DNA of 52,511 nucleotides from Colimorpha sp002372855 (GCA_946621635.1 CAMOOR010000008.1:1-52511); one strand, 5' to 3'; positions 17,275-24,901 are shown, numbered from the stretch's first letter. The notes: generated from the sequence alone by a model not told the origin. Numbers and translations: made by a program.

Positions 17275-18126
17275 TCATTTCTTGTTTTTCTTTTCGGCCT
17301 CGCGGGCGGCTTTCTGTGCTTCGCGTTCCTGGCGGCGCTGCTCGGCACGTTCCTTGTTCTGCCTCTCACGCTCCTCGCGCTCGAGTTTGCGGGCTTTTTC
17401 CTTTTCTTTCTTGGCCTGCTCGCGCGCCAGCTTCTCCTGCTTGCGGGCATCCTTGACGGCTTGCTTGGCGGCGGCTATCGAGTCGGCGACAAACTTCTTG
17501 CGCTCTGCCTCGGCAGCCTGTTGCTGCTCCAGCAACTCGCGTTTCTCCTTGGCCGTGAGTTCCACAGGATAGGCCACCGAATCGACGGGGGTCTGGAGGC
17601 TGATCCAAAGGGTGTCGGTGCTGTCGATGACCGGTGCCACATAGGGCAGCGGCCTCAGGGCGGCGAGGGAGTCGTAGGCCCACCCTGCCAGCTGGGCAAG
17701 GTTGGCGGTGTCGCGGGCCGACGCCAGCGTGTCCGCGAGCATGTCGGGCATCAGCTTCTGCTTGATGCGCTGCACCATGCCGCGGCTTTCGGGGAAAGCT
17801 TTCACCTCGGCGTTAAGCATGCGGCAGGCCGTCCCCTTGTGTCCCATCAGGGCCAGGGTGACACCGTACTCGGCATACATGCCGGGATGGAGCGTGTCGG
17901 CCTTGACGGCGGCATTGAGGGTCTCGGCGTAGGCGGTGGACAGCGCGTGCAGGCCGCCGTAGGTGGGATAGGTCTGATAGCTCAGCACCTCGGCCCTCGG
18001 CACTCCCACATACGTGCCCGAACAGGCGGTCAGCAAACCGAAAACTGAAAACTGGAAAACGAAAAGCATGACGCACACAACAATGCGCCACATTCCTTTG
18101 CTTCTATAGTCTTTTTTCAATTTCAT
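17275..18126 (-). CDS. DUF4810-like lipoprotein with long charged C-terminal tail
   Basis: A 283-residue protein with lipobox LLTAC (Cys35). Shortly after, VLSYQTYPTYGGLHALSTAYAETLNAAV and MYAEYGVTLALMGHKGTACRMLNAEVKAFPESRGM resemble the helical-repeat part of DUF4810. Residues about 195-283 are a Lys/Arg/Glu/Ala helix or coiled coil with no stop in composition. The hydrophobic core of its signal (LFVFQFSVFG, about 21-30) is encoded by a tract of TTTTCAG-type 7-mers that also occurs inverted just upstream of the gene. The start may be Met1 or Met12. Partner of the DUF799 lipoprotein. Confidence 0.65.
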   Translation of the reverse strand: MKLKKDYRSKGMWRIVVCVMLFVFQFSVFGLLTACSGTYVGVPRAEVLSYQTYPTYGGLHALSTAYAETLNAAVKADTLHPGMYAEYGVTLALMGHKGTACRMLNAEVKAFPESRGMVQRIKQKLMPDMLADTLASARDTANLAQLAGWAYDSLAALRPLPYVAPVIDSTDTLWISLQTPVDSVAYPVELTAKEKRELLEQQQAAEAERKKFVADSIAAAKQAVKDARKQEKLAREQAKKEKEKARKLEREERERQNKERAEQRRQEREAQKAAREAEKKNKK

Positions 18127-18156
18127 TTCATTTTTCAGTTTTCAGCTTTCAATTCA
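18044..18156. repeat. Inverted heptad tracts around a lipoprotein start
   Basis: GAAAACT units at 18044-18066 lie inside the signal-peptide codons, and TTTTCAG units in inverted orientation lie at 18131-18156 just upstream of the start codon. The arms flank about 70 bp that include the start codon and could pair in the mRNA. Confidence 0.55.
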
Positions 18157-18159
18157 AAA

Positions 18160-18547
18160 ATAGCCAGGGCCTGTAAGCCGGGTTCTGTCACCCTTGCGGG
18201 CTTCTATCATCAATCTGGGGCCGCCGTCGCCGACGGTCTCTATCGACCTACCCTCCGACAACAGCCTTGCGGCTTTTCGGGCGAGCCAGCCCGAGACATT
18301 TGCCGGTTTACTTGGTCTTTCAGCCCATGAGGCTTGCCATCGCGCCCGTCGCCGGGACGTGTCGTGGGCTCTTACCCCGCGTTTTCACCCTTACCCTTTC
18401 GGGCGGTTTCTTTTCTGTGGCGCTCTCTGTCGGCACGACCTTGGGGTGCTGTGCCGCCTTCCCGTTAGGAAGCATGGTGGCTCGCGCTGCCCGGACTTTC
18501 CTCTCGGCAACTGGGGTGCCGAGCGATAGAACAGCCCTTGCTATTTC
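18160..18547 (-). ncRNA. rnpB: RNase P RNA (bacterial type A)
   Basis: Read on the minus strand the RNA opens with AUAGCAAGGGCUG. It then carries the hallmark GAGGAAAGUCCGGGC, the conserved CACAGC, a downstream ACAGAACCCGGCUUACAG and a closing P1 strand ending near GGCUAU. The ends pair as helix P1. A TATCTTTG -7 motif at 18553-18560 puts the transcription start next to the 5' end. Together these leave little doubt. The ends are approximate to a few bases. It is the tRNA 5'-maturation ribozyme. Confidence 0.95.
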
Positions 18548-18552
18548 GGGTG

Positions 18553-18560
18553 CAAAGATA
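18553..18560 (-). promoter_or_regulatory. Promoter -7 motif of rnpB
   Basis: TATCTTTG followed by CAC on the minus strand, ending 6-7 nt before the deduced 5' end of RNase P RNA, the standard spacing for the Bacteroidota motif. Confidence 0.75.
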
Positions 18561-18602
18561 CGCATAATTTTTGAATTACATGCGAGGACATATATAAAAT
18601 AA

Positions 18603-18624
18603 TGCCGACGGCATGCCGTCGGCA
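18603..18624 (-). terminator. 22-bp perfect palindrome, likely terminator of the sigma/CHU_C operon
   Basis: TGCCGACGGCA is followed at once by its own reverse complement, giving a perfect 22-bp palindrome 35 bp past the CHU_C gene stop. On the minus strand it is followed by TTATTTTATATAT, so a terminator is plausible, though without a loop the hairpin must open a few pairs. Confidence 0.55.
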
Positions 18625-18658
18625 ATGATTCTGTGGCACTTATGCTTCTACCGCTCCG

Positions 18659-19498
18659 CTAGCGTATGATGGTCACCGTGCCCTTTTCCTGATGGACACG
18701 GCCGTCGCTGTCGCGGAATTTGGCCACCCACACATAGGCTCCCTGGGGCAGGGCGGCGCCGTCGTAGGTGCCGTCCCACAGAAACTGCGGGTCGGTGCTC
18801 TGGTAGAGCTGGCGGCCGCCACGGTTGAAGATGGTGATGCGGAAATCGGTCACCGTCGACGAAAACTTCAGCTTGAAGGTGCGGTTCTCGTCCACCTCGC
18901 CGTTGGGCACAATGGCATTGGGTGCCCACAGCAGGTTGTCCTCGTGCACGATGGACGACGAGGGGTCCTTCCCCTTGACGGCCGGGGCCTCCTGTGCCAC
19001 CGCCTGCCCGGCAGCGGTCTCCGCGCCCACAGCCACAGGCTCGGCGGCGGGCTTGGCCTCTGCCACCGCCGGCACCGGCCTGACGGCGGCGCCGACGCGC
19101 ACCGGCTCGGCAGGCTTGGCAGCCACGACGGGCTGCGCAGCCTTGGCAACGGCAACGCTCTTCTCCGGTACCACGGCGGCGGCAGGCGCAACCTCCTGTG
19201 CCACGGCAGCAGACACCTGCAATGGCGTCGGCCGCGAAACGGCTTGCCGCTCCTCGGCCACAGGCTCTACGGTCTCCGGCACCGGGGTCTCCTGCACACG
19301 GGCCACGGCCACCGCCTCGGGGGCGACGGCCACGGCAGCCTTCTCCGACGGCATGGCCACCCACACCACGGCGGCCACAGCCACCACGGCCGCGGCCACT
19401 CCGCCACACACCCTCGCCATACGGCGCATGCGCAAACGGCGCTCAATCTTCTCGAAAAGCCCGCTGTCGGGCTGCACTTCATAGTTCTTCAGGTCCAT
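18659..19498 (-). CDS. Probable membrane anti-sigma factor with periplasmic CHU_C-like domain
   Basis: A 279-residue protein in three parts. Residues 1-28 are a short charged cytoplasmic segment, 29-49 a membrane helix, and about 50-185 an extended Ala/Pro/Val/Glu-rich linker. The last part (about 190-279) is a beta domain with NAIVPNGEVDENRTFKLKF, ITIFNRGGRQLY, WDGTYDGAALPQGAYVW and a final KGTVTIIR. That last part matches the gliding-motility/T9SS type B C-terminal (CHU_C) pattern. The gene begins 9 bp after an ECF sigma gene, so a role as its membrane regulator is inferred. No zinc-binding HxxxCxxC motif is present. The use of a CHU_C-like fold on an inner membrane protein is unusual. Confidence 0.65.
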   Translation of the reverse strand: MDLKNYEVQPDSGLFEKIERRLRMRRMARVCGGVAAAVVAVAAVVWVAMPSEKAAVAVAPEAVAVARVQETPVPETVEPVAEERQAVSRPTPLQVSAAVAQEVAPAAAVVPEKSVAVAKAAQPVVAAKPAEPVRVGAAVRPVPAVAEAKPAAEPVAVGAETAAGQAVAQEAPAVKGKDPSSSIVHEDNLLWAPNAIVPNGEVDENRTFKLKFSSTVTDFRITIFNRGGRQLYQSTDPQFLWDGTYDGAALPQGAYVWVAKFRDSDGRVHQEKGTVTIIR

Positions 19499-19507
19499 AT
19501 CAATTGT

Positions 19508-20026
19508 TCATTTTTCGTTCGTCAATAGTTCTTTCAGACGGTTGCATGCCCGCACAAAAAGCACCCTCACGTTCCGCACGCTGGTCTTCAGCTGCCGGGC
19601 CGTCTCCTCGGGCGTCACCCCCTCCACTTCCAGCAGGTTGAACACCATCCGCTGCCGCTCCGGCAACCGCTGCAGGGCCACCACCACCTCCTCGTCGGAG
19701 AAAGGGTCGGTGAACGGCACCGCAGGCTCCTCCTCCATCTCGTCGAGGCTCACCGTCTCCTCCCTCCACTTGCAATGCGTCAGGCACACGTTGACCATCA
19801 CCTGGTACACCCACGCCATCAGCCGCTCCGGCTCGCGCAGCCGCCCGATGCCCTCGAAAATGCGCACATATCCGTCCTGCATCAGGTCCTGCGCGGTATC
19901 GCGGTCGCCGCAATAGCGCATGCACACACCCAGCGCCATAGGGGCCGTGGCCTCATAGAGACGGCGCATGGCCTCGCGGTCGCGGCGCCGACAGTCTTCG
20001 ACCAGTTGTGTGTACATTTCTTCCAT
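19508..20026 (-). CDS. ECF-type RNA polymerase sigma factor
   Basis: A 172-residue sigma70-family protein. Region sigma2 (about 10-80) includes GDRDTAQDLMQDGYVRIFEGIGRL, and sigma4 (about 112-165) has LPERQRMVFNLLEVEGVTPEETARQLKTSVRNVRVLFVRACNRLKELL with its helix-turn-helix. There is no sigma3 domain, as expected for ECF factors. It is followed by the CHU_C-containing membrane gene, its presumed regulator. Upstream (20027-20091) is an AT-rich leader with an imperfect GTTAA palindrome that might hold its own promoter. Confidence 0.93.
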   Translation of the reverse strand: MEEMYTQLVEDCRRRDREAMRRLYEATAPMALGVCMRYCGDRDTAQDLMQDGYVRIFEGIGRLREPERLMAWVYQVMVNVCLTHCKWREETVSLDEMEEEPAVPFTDPFSDEEVVVALQRLPERQRMVFNLLEVEGVTPEETARQLKTSVRNVRVLFVRACNRLKELLTNEK

Positions 20027-20091
20027 TCGTATATATAGACTAAAAAAGGGGCGGAAAATTTCACCGTTAACATTATTTAACAGTATTTCCT

Positions 20092-20769
20092 TTACCCCAC
20101 TTTATCCAAATGGTCTATAATCAGCACTTTGCCCTCCACGTGGAATTTCACCTCGTATCCGCCGAAGAGCATGCCGTAGCTCCTACCGGGGTCGTCCTGG
20201 TAGTGCGGACGGGGGTCCAGGGCCAGCGACTGGCGCAGCCCCTGCGCCAACGTCCCGGGCAGCGGGGCCAGCAACCCCTGCGGGTCGTCCACACGCAGTG
20301 CCTCGCCGGGGGCTTCCGACGCAAAACCGCTGCGGGCGTCGGGATGGCTGTCGGCATAGGCAATGTAGGGCTTGATGTCGTAGATGGGGGTGCCGTCCAC
20401 CAGGTCGGCGCCCTCCACCACCAGCACCATGCCCTCGTGCGGGTCGTTCTCGACGGCCATCAGGCGCACCGACGACAGTCCCACGGCATTCGGCCTGTAG
20501 GGACTGCGGGTGGCGAAAACCCCTACCCTCTTGTTGCCCCCCAGGCGCGGCGGCCGCACCGTGGGGCTCCACTGCTGGCGGCCGTTGAGGTGGAAGCCCC
20601 ACAGCAGCCACACATAATCGAAACCCTCCAAGCCCCGCACGGCCTCGGCCACGCGGTACTCGGGTTCGAACACCACCCGCGCCCGTCCCGCGGCAAGCCC
20701 CGCCTGCCGCGGCACCCCGAATTTCGTCGCATACGGGGTTTCGATATGGGCAATTTGTTTCAGTTCCAT
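20092..20769 (-). CDS. trmO: tRNA m6t6A37 methyltransferase TrmO
   Basis: A 225-residue protein of the TrmO (TsaA-like, formerly UPF0066) family, which N6-methylates t6A at position 37 of some tRNAs. Recognisable segments are IAHIETPYATKFGVPRQ, LEGFDYVWLLWGFH, VGVFATRSPYRPNAVGLSSVRL and GTPIYDIKPYIAYADSHPDA. The C-terminal third is the smaller extension seen in bacterial TrmO. A 56-bp tandem repeat lies directly upstream. Confidence 0.93.
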   Translation of the reverse strand: MELKQIAHIETPYATKFGVPRQAGLAAGRARVVFEPEYRVAEAVRGLEGFDYVWLLWGFHLNGRQQWSPTVRPPRLGGNKRVGVFATRSPYRPNAVGLSSVRLMAVENDPHEGMVLVVEGADLVDGTPIYDIKPYIAYADSHPDARSGFASEAPGEALRVDDPQGLLAPLPGTLAQGLRQSLALDPRPHYQDDPGRSYGMLFGGYEVKFHVEGKVLIIDHLDKVG

Positions 20770-20790
20770 AAACCTGAATTTGTTCCCTTC

Positions 20791-21070
20791 TGTAGAGACG
20801 CAGCGTGCTGCGTCTCCCGGTAAGCTTTTACATTTCTTTCGTCATCTGTAGAGACGCAGCGTGCTGCGTCTCCCGGTAGGCATTTACATTTCTTTCGTCA
20901 TCTGTAGAGACGCAGCGTGCTGCGTCTCCCGGTAGGCATTTACATTTCTTTCGTCATCCGTAGAGACGCAGCGTGCTGCGTCTCTACATTATTGGTTTTT
21001 TCTTTGTCTTCACGGAGACGCAGCACGCTGCGTCTCTACAGAATGGGTTATTTATCGCTGCGTCTCTACT
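20791..21070. repeat. 56-bp tandem repeat of a GAGACGCAGC palindrome
   Basis: Four direct copies start at 20791, 20847, 20903 and 20959 with exact 56-bp spacing. Each holds the palindrome GAGACGCAGC-GT-GCTGCGTCTC, then a shared spacer ending TTTCTTTCGTCATC. A fifth palindrome in inverted orientation is at 21013-21041 and a half copy ends at 21070. The array fills the gap between the aldo/keto reductase stop and trmO start. The spacers are nearly identical, so it is not a CRISPR array. Confidence 0.92.
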
Positions 21071-21071
21071 G

Positions 21072-22091
21072 TTATTTATTCCTGTTTCTCCAAAAATTCA
21101 GAAAATCCTCTTTGTTGCGGACCAGGAGGTTGGGGGTGTCGAGGCCGTAGGGGCAGTGCTGCACGCAGTGGTTGCAGTGCAGGCAGCCGTCGATTTTCAT
21201 CATCTCGCGGTACCACTCCTCGGTGAGGTAGACGCTGTGGGGAGCACGGCGCAGGAAGAGCGACATGCGATTGCAGTCCTGTATCTGTATGCCCGCCGGG
21301 CAGGGCTGGCAGTAGCCGCAGCCGCGGCAGAAGTCGCCGCTGAGCTCGCGACGGTCCTTCTCGATGACGGCGCGCATCTCGTCGGTGAGGCGCGGCGGAT
21401 TGTCCTGGTAGGAGAGCCACTCGTCGAGCTCCGACTCCTTCTGTATGCCCCAGATGGGGGCCACCTCGTACTGCGCCAGCCAGGCGTAGGCCACGGCGCT
21501 GTGGGTGATGAGGCCGCCGCTGAGGCCCTTCATGCAGATGAATCCCATGCCGGCGTCGAGGGTGCGGCGCACGATGTCGTGGTCGGCCTCCGAAGCCAGG
21601 TAGGAGAAGGGGTACTGCAGCGTCTCGTAGAGGCCGCTCTCCACGGCCTCGAGGGCCACGCGCTGGCGGTGGTTGGTGATGCCGATGTGGCGCACCTTGC
21701 CCTGGCGCCGGGCCTCGAGCATGGCCTCGTAGAGGCCGCTGCCGTCGCCGGGCTTGGGGCAGAACGGCAGGTTGTGGAACTGGTAGAGGTCCACATAGTC
21801 CGTCCGCAGCAGGCGGAGACTCGTCTCCAGGTCCTTCCAGAAACCGTCGGCCGTGGTGGCGCCGGTCTTGGTGCTGATAATCACCTCGCTGCGACGCCCC
21901 TCGAAGGCGGCGCCCAGCTTGGCCTCGCTGTCGGTGTAGAAGCGGGCGGTGTCGAAATAGTACATGCCGCCGTCCAGGGCGCGGCGCAGGAGGCGCACGG
22001 CGTCGGCTTCGCTGATACGTTGTATGGGCAGGGCCCCGAACCCGTTGCGGGGCACCACGAGGCCACTGCGGCCCAGGGTAATTGTCTCCAT
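21072..22091 (-). CDS. Aldo/keto reductase with C-terminal 4Fe-4S domain
   Basis: A 339-residue protein. The (beta/alpha)8 reductase part holds the tetrad Asp47, Tyr52, Lys75 and His106 (FDTARFY, STKTG, LYQFHNL). The C-terminal part has two cysteine clusters, CRGCGYCQPCPAG and CLHCNHCVQHCPYG, that would bind two 4Fe-4S clusters. Such fusions are common in anaerobes and probably take electrons from ferredoxin. The substrate is unknown. It is transcribed alone, with repeats on both sides. Confidence 0.92.
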   Translation of the reverse strand: METITLGRSGLVVPRNGFGALPIQRISEADAVRLLRRALDGGMYYFDTARFYTDSEAKLGAAFEGRRSEVIISTKTGATTADGFWKDLETSLRLLRTDYVDLYQFHNLPFCPKPGDGSGLYEAMLEARRQGKVRHIGITNHRQRVALEAVESGLYETLQYPFSYLASEADHDIVRRTLDAGMGFICMKGLSGGLITHSAVAYAWLAQYEVAPIWGIQKESELDEWLSYQDNPPRLTDEMRAVIEKDRRELSGDFCRGCGYCQPCPAGIQIQDCNRMSLFLRRAPHSVYLTEEWYREMMKIDGCLHCNHCVQHCPYGLDTPNLLVRNKEDFLNFWRNRNK

Positions 22092-22190
22092 GTATGTTGC
22101 TTTTTTATGTCCTTCTTTATCCGATAACTCCTTTTGTCAAATTTTATTGTGCCCACTGCAAGAAAAAACACCCCTCCGACAGGGACCGGA

Positions 22191-22329
22191 GAGGTACATA
22201 ATTCGGCATTTCTTATATCGTTCTTATATCGTTCTCATATACTTCTCATATACTTCTTATATAGGTGATATAAGAAGTATATGAGAAGTATATAGGAACT
22301 ATATGAGAAGGGCCGAATTGGGTGTCAGT
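22191..22329. repeat. Palindromic element of 11-bp units, copy B (139 bp)
   Basis: Matches the reverse complement of copy A (11982-12131) along its length, from GAGGTACATAATTCGGC to GGCCGAATTGGGTGTCAGT. One 11-bp unit is missing (139 against 150 bp). It carries about five 11-bp units of TCTTATATCGT/TCTCATATACT type, then a short GGTG centre, then their inverted counterparts. The stop codon of the gene ending at 22299 lies inside it. Confidence 0.88.
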
Positions 22330-23048
22330 GGGACGGTGTTTTGGAGCCAGCGGGTGCGGTCCTCGTCGCGGAGGCGGCCGTGCTCGAGGCGGCTGTAGGT
22401 GAAGGCGCGGCCGTCGCGGTCGATGAAGAGGCTGGCGGCGGTGACCCAGCAGCCGGGGGCGCCGTCGGCCACGCGGATGAGGGGCTCGCGGCCGCCGAGC
22501 ATGGCGGCGATCCAGACGTGGAGGGCATTCTGCCCTTTGAGCCAGCGCACGGTGCGGCGGCGGCGCAGGGTGTCCTCGCCGGGGAGGTAGTAGCCCAGGC
22601 CCTGGCGCAGGTCGCGCAGCAGGCCCTCGGCGGGCTCCATGTAGTTCTCCTTTGCCAGGGCGACCACCATGTCCTCCACGGCCCGGCAGAGCTCGGGCGT
22701 GACCGTGCGGGCAGGCGAAAAACGCAGCGTGGCGTACTGCTCGCCGGCGGGCCAGTCCTTGTTTTTGGGCACACCGGAATTCCGTTTTGCCACCTCGCGG
22801 TCCACCACGGCGGCGCGGCGCTGCAGGAAGGTGTCGATGCGGGCTATGCGGTCGAGGCAGCGCTCGCCGAAATCCACGTCGTGGCAGTGGTCCATGGCCA
22901 CGATGATGAGGTGGCGCTGCTCGCCGTAGTCCTTGCCGGCGTCGACCAGGGCACGGAAAAAGGCCTCGGACAGCGACGCTGCGTCCTGTCCGGGGACGGC
23001 ACCGAGGGCGATGCCGCAATACTTTTCTATGCTCTCTGTCAACGACAT
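22299..23048 (-). CDS. Hypothetical protein
   Basis: Starting at MSLTESIEKYCG gives 249 residues. Twenty-five more codons to an upstream ATG at 23123 run through AT-rich non-coding sequence and are rejected. There is no signal or membrane segment. It is helical and Arg-rich with a repeated pattern of RWLKGQNALHVWIAAMLGG and RHLIIVAMDHCHDVDFGERCLDRIARID. I do not recognise the family. About ten C-terminal residues (ending TPNSALLI) and the stop codon are encoded by palindromic element B, so the original C-terminus may have been altered. Confidence 0.6.
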   Translation of the reverse strand: MSLTESIEKYCGIALGAVPGQDAASLSEAFFRALVDAGKDYGEQRHLIIVAMDHCHDVDFGERCLDRIARIDTFLQRRAAVVDREVAKRNSGVPKNKDWPAGEQYATLRFSPARTVTPELCRAVEDMVVALAKENYMEPAEGLLRDLRQGLGYYLPGEDTLRRRRTVRWLKGQNALHVWIAAMLGGREPLIRVADGAPGCWVTAASLFIDRDGRAFTYSRLEHGRLRDEDRTRWLQNTVPLTPNSALLI

Positions 23049-23323
23049 AAGTGCGGAACGGAGGAATATTGTTCGACGGTAATCAGTTTGCAAAATTAGG
23101 CAAAGAATCGCTATTGTGCCCAAAAAGATATCAACAAAATATCAACAGAATAACACCATAATAACACCACGCGCCACACCCGTATGCAACCGTCCCTGCC
23201 CCGCCCTCTCTGCCGGTTCGGAAACCGCTATTTTTGCCGCCGGAATTCCAACCGAGACACCCCGCCGCCGGCAGCGGGACCAACAACAAACAAACAACAA
23301 AAAACAAGAAAGGAAAAAACATT

Positions 23324-23767
23324 ATGACAAACGAAGAACTCAAGAAAATCCTCGAGATCCTGGACCTGGACTATGAAAAGCAGCCACCGATGATTTACGT
23401 CTTCTACCGACTGCCCGACGGGCGCATCAACAACTACAGCATCAGCTTCCACAAGGGCAGCAAGATGAGCGACGAGAAACTTGTGGGCATGATGCAACAC
23501 AGCAGTCCCACGCTGCGCCAGACAGAGGTGCTAGGCGTGGAGCGCCCCGACTGGGTGCCGCCGGTGGAGTGGCTCGACATCCCCGACGTGTGCCGCCTGC
23601 TGCGCATCAGCCGTAAAACGCTATGGAAATGGACAAAGAAAGGAATCCTGAACGCAGCCAAAGTAGAAGGACGAACCTACTACGACCGAGCGGACATCGA
23701 CCGCATGATCCGAGACAACGCCATCGAGGAGAATGGACGGTTAGACAAAACAGTACTCTATAGTTGA
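23324..23767 (+). CDS. Helix-turn-helix (MerR/excisionase-like) protein
   Basis: The start ATG at 23324, after an A/C-rich leader, gives 147 residues. An in-frame ATG 90 bp upstream would add a Pro/Gln-rich stretch and is less likely. The C-terminal half is a winged helix-turn-helix of the HTH_17 type: WLDIPDVCRLLRISRKTLWKWTKKGILNAAKVEGRTYYDRADIDRMI. The N-terminal 80 residues have no recognised motif. It is probably a DNA-binding regulator. It is a lone plus-strand gene with DUF6266 downstream, a pair found in repeat-rich accessory DNA. Confidence 0.75.
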   Translation: MTNEELKKILEILDLDYEKQPPMIYVFYRLPDGRINNYSISFHKGSKMSDEKLVGMMQHSSPTLRQTEVLGVERPDWVPPVEWLDIPDVCRLLRISRKTLWKWTKKGILNAAKVEGRTYYDRADIDRMIRDNAIEENGRLDKTVLYS

Positions 23768-23825
23768 CTATGGGAGGATATTCCTGAATGCCCTCGAATC
23801 ACGCCATACCGCGTGAGCGCATAAA

Positions 23826-24018
23826 GCCACGAAGTGGCGAAAGTATTTAGCCGTGGGTGTCAGCCCACGGTCGGGAAGCACGGAGACCAAAGAGCCCCTC
23901 CGGGGCGACACATACTATGGAAAAAAAGTGTCGCCCTTTCAGGGCTCATGATATTGCTACCGATTCATCCGTGGGCTGACGCCCACGGCTAAACACTATC
24001 GTCCCTTGCAGGGACTTT
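23826..24018. repeat. Nested palindromic (REP/BIME-like) element
   Basis: The 469-bp gene gap (23768-24236) contains a 23-bp inverted repeat at 23848-23870 and 23969-23991 (TAGCCGTGGG/CCCACGGCTA ends, one mismatch). Inside it is a second inverted pair (GAGCCCC...GCGACAC and its complement). Small hairpins lie at each end (GCCAC-GAA-GTGGC; GTCCC-TTGCA-GGGAC). The remainder, 24019-24236, shows no gene and ends in an AT-rich leader of the next CDS. Confidence 0.8.
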
Positions 24019-24236
24019 TAGGTCTTCATAGCCAAAAGTCCCAATGTGGAAAATGGTTACTTTATGTTACTTTCGGGGTAAACAGGTTTACATTTTGGGT
24101 GGTAACACGTTTTGGCCTTATATTGTCATTGTCGTCGCGACCGACACAGCGCTTCCTTCCGGGCGGCCACCCGGGGAGGCAAAACAAAAAACAAACAAAT
24201 CAATTTTTATTATTAACCTTTAAAAACATTAAAATT

Positions 24237-24893
24237 ATGGCAACTGTTAATTGTGGTATTCTCGATGGTTTCATGGGCAAGGTCGGCACCGTGGTCGGAT
24301 CGTTCTGGAAAGGCATCCCTGTGATGCGAGCCTACACCCGCAACCGTCACGACGCACGTACCGAGAGCCAGCTGATGCTGCGCAAACGCTTCGCGGCCCT
24401 GTCGGAGCTCTCGTCCGGATTCTACCAGGCCACCCTGGTGGGCATGCACAAGGTCGCCGTGGAGCGCAGCCTGACGGAGGGCAACGTCTTCATGGAGGTC
24501 AACTTCGACAAGGTGTCGGCCACCGGCACCGGCACCCTCAACGTCGACTACACGGGTCTCAAGGTCGCCCTGGGGCGCCTGACGGGAGTGCACTTCGACG
24601 TTCCCCAGTTCGACACCCCGCAGCAGGTGAAGGTGGACTTCAGCGCCAACACCGAGTGCGTGGGCACGCATGCCGACGACGAGGTCTATGTCTTCGTCTA
24701 CTGTCCCGACGCCAAGTGCGGCGTGCTGTCGGAGGCGGTGAAGCGCAGCGAGGAGACGGCGACGGTCAGGGTGCCCTCCTACTGGAACGGCATGAAGGTC
24801 CACGTGTGGGGCTTCGCCGTGGGCGCCAAGGTCAACGAGCGTCCCTTCGAGCCCAGCGAGAGCAGCTACATCGGTAGCGGCAACATCGGCTGA
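24237..24893 (+). CDS. DUF6266 family protein
   Basis: A 218-residue protein. The opening CGILDGFMGKVGTVVGSFWKGIPVMRAY, then TESQLMLRKRFAALSELSSGFYQATLVGMHK matches DUF6266, a Bacteroidota family of unknown function in which multiple genomic copies are common. The C-terminal half is beta-rich with VKVDFSANTECVGTHADDEVYVFVYCPDAKCG. There is no signal peptide. It is the second of two plus-strand genes and is followed by a bidirectional hairpin. Confidence 0.8.
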   Translation: MATVNCGILDGFMGKVGTVVGSFWKGIPVMRAYTRNRHDARTESQLMLRKRFAALSELSSGFYQATLVGMHKVAVERSLTEGNVFMEVNFDKVSATGTGTLNVDYTGLKVALGRLTGVHFDVPQFDTPQQVKVDFSANTECVGTHADDEVYVFVYCPDAKCGVLSEAVKRSEETATVRVPSYWNGMKVHVWGFAVGAKVNERPFEPSESSYIGSGNIG

Positions 24894-24901
24894 CGATGTT
24901 G

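Noticed and set aside
18194..18625. Small open frames across 18.2-18.6 kb on both strands
   Set aside because: This region is the RNase P RNA gene, with its hallmark conserved segments.
20791..21070. Possible CRISPR array
   Set aside because: The interval between palindromes is nearly identical in every copy, not unique, and no cas genes are near.
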